64,000 nucleotides of DNA. It comes from Flammeovirgaceae bacterium SG7u.111. Lineage in GTDB: Bacteria; Bacteroidota; Bacteroidia; Cytophagales; Flammeovirgaceae. A program made the translations under genes and the position numbers. The stretch is taken from positions 5,099,635-5,163,634 of the forward strand of contig CP139021.1 of the NCBI GenBank assembly GCA_034044135.1, read 5' to 3'. The notes under the pieces were generated by a model, which saw only the letters and a program-made list of their open reading frames with translations, was not told the origin of the DNA and did no database searches. Shown here in pieces: positions 61,124 to 64,000 of the stretch. How positions within the stretch are numbered: the first letter of the stretch is position 1; every line of letters starts with the position of its first letter.

Positions 61124-62179
61124 ATGAAAAAAATCCTCATTATTGAAGATAACACTGACGTTAGGGAAAACATCTCTGAAATATTAGAACTAGCCAACTA
61201 TGAAGTATTGGCTGCTGAAAATGGTAAAGTTGGCGTAGCGATTGCCCAAAGCGAGCATCCTCACCTCATCATTTGCGATATAATGATGCCAGAATTAGAT
61301 GGTTATGGCGTGCTTCACATCCTCAGCAAAAACCCTAATACCAATACTATTCCTTTCATTTTCCTTACAGCCAAGTCCGAAAAAGATGATTTCAGGAAAG
61401 GGATGAACCTTGGGGCAGACGATTACCTCACCAAGCCATTTGACGATATAGAACTGCTTGATGCTGTGGAGATGCGCCTTAAAAAAGGAGCTATGTTTCA
61501 TGCCGAGTTTAATAGAAGTGTAGATGGCCTGGACGATTTCCTCAACAAAGCCCGAGGTCTAGAAGACCTTCAGAACCTTTCGAAAGACCGCAAAACAAGG
61601 ATTTATAAGAATAAAACAAACATTTACCTGGAGGGAGACATTGCCAATGCGGTGTATTTTGTAAACCGCGGTAAGGTAAAGACTTACAAGACCAACAGCG
61701 ATGGAAAAGATTACATCACTGGTCTCTACAAAGAGGGCGACTTTATAGGGTATATGGCCCAGCTTGAAGGTTCTACACACAACGAATCCGCCATGGTGCT
61801 CGAAGAATCTGAAATTTGCATCATCCCTAAAGAAGATTTCACTTCGCTGATCTTCAACAACAAGGACGTATCCAATAAGTTTATAAAAATGCTCTCTAAC
61901 AACTTGAAAGAAAAGGAAGAGCAACTTTTGACATTAGCCTACAGCTCTGTAAGGCAGCGTGTTGCCGAAGCATTGCTCATGCTCAAAAGCCGTTTGGATG
62001 AGGACAATAAAGAGGGGACAATCAATATTACAAGGGAAAACCTTGCAGGTATTGTGGGTACAGCCATCGAGTCTGTCATCAGGACCCTATCGGATTTTAA
62101 AGAGGAGAAATTGATAGAAATAAAAGGCAAGAAAATTACGATTATCAACGATGCGGGGCTTAACCGCATACGTTCATAA
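61124..62179 (+). CDS. Response regulator with CRP/FNR-type output
   Basis: 351 residues. The receiver (1-~120) has phospho-Asp52 in LIICDIMMPELDGYG. A cyclic-nucleotide-binding-like domain (~150-260; INIYLEGDIANAVYFVNRGKVK in two parts, EGDFIGYMAQLEGSTHNESA) follows, then an HTH_Crp domain with ITRENLAGIVGTAIESVIRT. It binds DNA as a dimer and is the likely transcription output of the kinases encoded upstream. Similar receiver-CRP fusions occur in Cytophagales and have been linked to redox or growth-phase signals, but the ligand here is unknown. Confidence 0.93.
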   Translation: MKKILIIEDNTDVRENISEILELANYEVLAAENGKVGVAIAQSEHPHLIICDIMMPELDGYGVLHILSKNPNTNTIPFIFLTAKSEKDDFRKGMNLGADDYLTKPFDDIELLDAVEMRLKKGAMFHAEFNRSVDGLDDFLNKARGLEDLQNLSKDRKTRIYKNKTNIYLEGDIANAVYFVNRGKVKTYKTNSDGKDYITGLYKEGDFIGYMAQLEGSTHNESAMVLEESEICIIPKEDFTSLIFNNKDVSNKFIKMLSNNLKEKEEQLLTLAYSSVRQRVAEALLMLKSRLDEDNKEGTINITRENLAGIVGTAIESVIRTLSDFKEEKLIEIKGKKITIINDAGLNRIRS

Positions 62180-62548
62180 CACTTGGCAATTTGCTGATTT
62201 CCTAACCCAATACTTGGTGCATTTTGTAATATATCCTTTGTTCAAACTCATCAAAAACAGAAGTTTGTCCTTATTGAGGAAAGCTTCTGTTTTTTGTTTC
62301 CTCTTGTTTGTAAAACAGATCACTGAGTGAGAAATTCACAAACAAAAATAGTTTTGAGTACCAAATCGTTTAGTGATCTAAAGTATTTTTAAAATTTTAC
62401 AAAACAATTAAGTATTTTTAAAGAGAAGACAAGTCTTGCCAAAGGTATTTTTTACTCTATAAACCAACTTTTGAACCACTATACTTTGGTAATACAATCA
62501 AACTTCTTTGAGTCCACTCAAAATAAAAACACCTTGTAACCTAGCGGA
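62180..62548. other. Intergenic region with terminator
   Basis: 369 bp. It holds the terminator at 62253-62296 and then AT-rich sequence leading to the 62549 gene. A TATACTTTG near 62480 is a spaced variant of the -7 box. Confidence 0.55.
62253..62296 (+). terminator. Terminator of the receiver-CRP gene
   Basis: 11-bp stem AAAAACAGAAG (62253-62263) / CTTCTGTTTTT (62284-62294), with a 20-nt loop that can form an inner CCTT/AGG pairing. Confidence 0.75.
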
Positions 62549-62923
62549 ATGATGGCGCAAAACAATTATATAGATGAACTAGAACAAAACCACAACCTCT
62601 GGTTAGAGGATATCAACACTATTAAGGAAGAAATCTCTGACTTGATCACCGAGCTTGCTGAAAAAATAGACGACAATGAGGAGTTGCCCATTTGCAAAAA
62701 GTTGTCCGATGCTCAAAACAACCTTGTAGGCCTACACATGCTTTTTGAGAACCTCGTTACAGACATCATTAACTTTCGGTATGCACTCAGGCGCTACTCT
62801 AAGCACCACGCAATGGCTCTCCAGAGTAATTATTTCCAAAAGCATAAAAAGCTAGCGACCGCCATCCAGCGCAACAAAAATCAATTTGATGCTTACAAAG
62901 CAGAGGCTCGTTCTCTCTTATAG
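62549..62923 (+). CDS. Hypothetical helical protein
   Basis: 124 residues, no signal peptide. Predicted mostly helical: IDELEQNHNLWLEDINTIKE, then ISDLITELAEKIDDNEELP, and a basic C-terminal helix (KHKKLATAIQRNKNQFDAYK). It could be a small coiled-coil adaptor. No family is recognised. Two ATG codons are adjacent at the start (62549 and 62552). It ends 12 bp from the convergent 62935 gene. Confidence 0.7.
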   Translation: MMAQNNYIDELEQNHNLWLEDINTIKEEISDLITELAEKIDDNEELPICKKLSDAQNNLVGLHMLFENLVTDIINFRYALRRYSKHHAMALQSNYFQKHKKLATAIQRNKNQFDAYKAEARSLL

Positions 62924-62934
62924 CGAAAGCACTT

Positions 62935-63258
62935 TTACTGTTTCCTCCTTTTTTTCAAGTCCTTTTCCGCCAATATCCTTATCTCTTTTTCACCGCCTTC
63001 CTGAACGTACTCCACCCCTATCTCGCCAGCTTGCTGCCAAGCTTTCCATTCTGTTTCAGACATACTTATTTCCACAATACCATTTTTGAAAGATGCTTTC
63101 AGTTTTACATCTTGTTTTTCCAACAACAACCTAAAAAACAAAAAAGACGCTCCGGGGAAAAACAGTTTGACCTCTAATACTTCCCCATTTCCAAGAGCTA
63201 TAATTTCATTCTCTTGCAAGCGTACATTCAAAAAATTTTCTGATATCCTAACCTTCAT
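62935..63258 (-). CDS. Hypothetical small conserved-type protein
   Basis: 107 residues, no signal peptide. Beta-strand-rich N-terminus (MKVRISENFLNVRLQENEII), a hydrophobic FFPGASFLFFRLLL stretch, the motif MSETEWKAWQQAGEIGVEYV and a basic tail (KDLKKRRKQ). It resembles short cytoplasmic proteins seen in Bacteroidota, but I cannot name a function. It has its own promoter at 63342-63349 (minus strand). Confidence 0.7.
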   Translation of the reverse strand: MKVRISENFLNVRLQENEIIALGNGEVLEVKLFFPGASFLFFRLLLEKQDVKLKASFKNGIVEISMSETEWKAWQQAGEIGVEYVQEGGEKEIRILAEKDLKKRRKQ

Positions 63259-63708
63259 TTTAATAGAGTTTGTACCGACGACGGTTTACTTTGTTAATAA
63301 GTGGTAACTACAGTGCAATAAACTAAAAGAAACCAACCTTACAAACGTACAATAAAACGACAATACTTACATGAAACAGTTTTTTAACTTATGAACAGCA
63401 AAAAAGTATCTTGTTAATTAGTATTAAGCGATTTTTAGATTAAAAACCAAACATGTACTTTTAATCTTGAATAAAATCCCGTGTACAAAAACACAGGTCA
63501 ATTCAACAAAAAACCAACTAAAAATTACATTTCCTTAAATTATCTTACTTAGGCGAAAGCTAACAAACTCATACTCACGCTCCTTGCCTTCATTCTGGAG
63601 GGAAACAGGAAAAATAATTAATGGCTTAGGCAAACTTCTTAAAAACGAAATGAATTAAGCCACAAACTAATTAAGCCTAAAAAACTAAGGTAATTGAATT
63701 AAATAGCT
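63259..63708. other. Intergenic region between divergent genes
   Basis: 450 bp, AT-rich, no ORF. It contains the minus-strand -7 box at 63342-63349 and the leader of the plus-strand gene at 63709. Confidence 0.55.
63342..63349 (-). promoter_or_regulatory. Promoter -7 box of the 62935-63258 gene
   Basis: CAAACGTA, which is TACGTTTG on the minus strand and a perfect TAnnTTTG, 84 nt upstream of the ATG. Confidence 0.5.
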
Positions 63709-64000
63709 ATGAAGATAACACTTCGACTACTTCTTGTAGGTTTTCTATCCCTTGCGATAACCGAACAAAGCATTTCTCAGCAGTTCACTGAACGTGCAGC
63801 TGACTATAACATCAACCTTGCCGGGGCTAAGGATGGCGGGTTCTCATTTGGCTATCTTAATGGAGATGAACACCTTGACCTCATAGTAAATACTTACGAT
63901 GGTCAGAAACGCAGTAGGGTTTACTTCTTTGAACCTGCTTCGGGAAAGTATATTGATGTAACAAGTACACATGCAAAAGGTATATTGGCAGATGTGCTAG
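63709..64000 (+). CDS. FG-GAP/VCBS-repeat secreted protein (partial, runs off the window)
   Basis: 97 codons are visible from ATG 63709. MKITLRLLLVGFLSLAITEQ is a signal peptide, probably cut after SISQ. The mature part begins QFTERAADYNINLAG and has one VCBS/FG-GAP-like repeat, FGYLNGDEHLDLIVNTYDGQ, with a Ca-binding-type NGDxxxDL loop, followed by a second strand pair (VYFFEPASGKYIDVT). Such proteins are usually large surface or secreted proteins exported by the type IX system. The 3' end lies outside the window. Confidence 0.75.
   Translation, partial: MKITLRLLLVGFLSLAITEQSISQQFTERAADYNINLAGAKDGGFSFGYLNGDEHLDLIVNTYDGQKRSRVYFFEPASGKYIDVTSTHAKGILADVL

Noticed and set aside
62886-63089. 67-codon plus-strand ORF between the 62549 and 62935 genes
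   Set aside because: It overlaps both genes in other frames; low-complexity Ser/Pro/Phe content and no start signal.
1-64000. CRISPR array, prophage structural genes, rRNA operon
   Set aside because: No regularly spaced short repeats, no capsid, tail or terminase-like proteins, and no rRNA sequence were seen. The only RNA gene with a clear fold is tRNA-Pro.

Overview
The window looks like a chromosome segment of a Bacteroidota bacterium, most likely of the Cytophagales. Signs are perfect TAnnTTTG -7 promoter boxes ahead of many genes, almost no Shine-Dalgarno sequences, many short lipoproteins with a Cys lipobox, a GH92 mannosidase lipoprotein, META and DUF4136 lipoproteins, an IntDOT-like tyrosine recombinase, and split RHS proteins with the Bacteroidota-type DUF6443 region. 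The backbone is AT-leaning and its genes are closely packed and intact.

Layout. 0.5-12.5 kb: core genes (DUF3365 heme lipoprotein, tandem universal stress protein, a molybdenum hydroxylase pair of IorA/IorB type, a LuxE-like protein, truB-ribF, a TfoX-N protein, an unusual pyruvate kinase), with a cluster of palindromic repeats at 10.38-10.65 kb. 12.8-31.2 kb: an accessory island that starts with tRNA-Pro(GGG) and a tyrosine integrase. It carries a decayed FN3/malectin surface protein, a protein made of four tandem beta-barrel-like repeats, and a two-gene RHS system whose second gene is cut into three pieces by two inverted copies of a 1267-bp IS110-family element. The RHS gene ends in an AT-rich variable tip followed by an overlapping lipoprotein gene, and an 83-bp remnant of a third IS copy closes the island. 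31.4-46.7 kb: GH92 mannosidase, META and DUF4136 lipoproteins, lipid kinase, TPR histidine kinase, arginine decarboxylase plus a deoxyhypusine-synthase homologue, hemolysin III, YigZ, an EnvC-like protein and a CoA-transferase. 47.3-57.1 kb: two adjacent modules of circularly permuted ATP-grasp, alpha-E and transglutaminase proteins. 57.3-62.2 kb: a signalling cluster (PAS histidine kinase, single-domain receiver, receiver-PAS-kinase hybrid, receiver-CRP regulator). The window ends inside an FG-GAP/VCBS-type secreted protein.

Two systems stand out. First, the IS110 copies have a long non-coding left end that reads as a bridge RNA. It contains an 8-nt copy of the element's right end and, 9 nt later, a 7-nt stretch complementary to its left end, as a donor-binding loop should. 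The two copies have transposases that differ at one residue, yet five of the nine differences in their left ends fall in 11 nt of another loop, where each copy resembles its own insertion flank. Second, the doubled ATP-grasp/alpha-E/transglutaminase cluster is a predicted but poorly understood peptide ligation and cleavage system, here without a proteasome-like Anbu gene.

Limits: all calls come from reading the sequence and recognising families. No database search, folding or alignment program was run.
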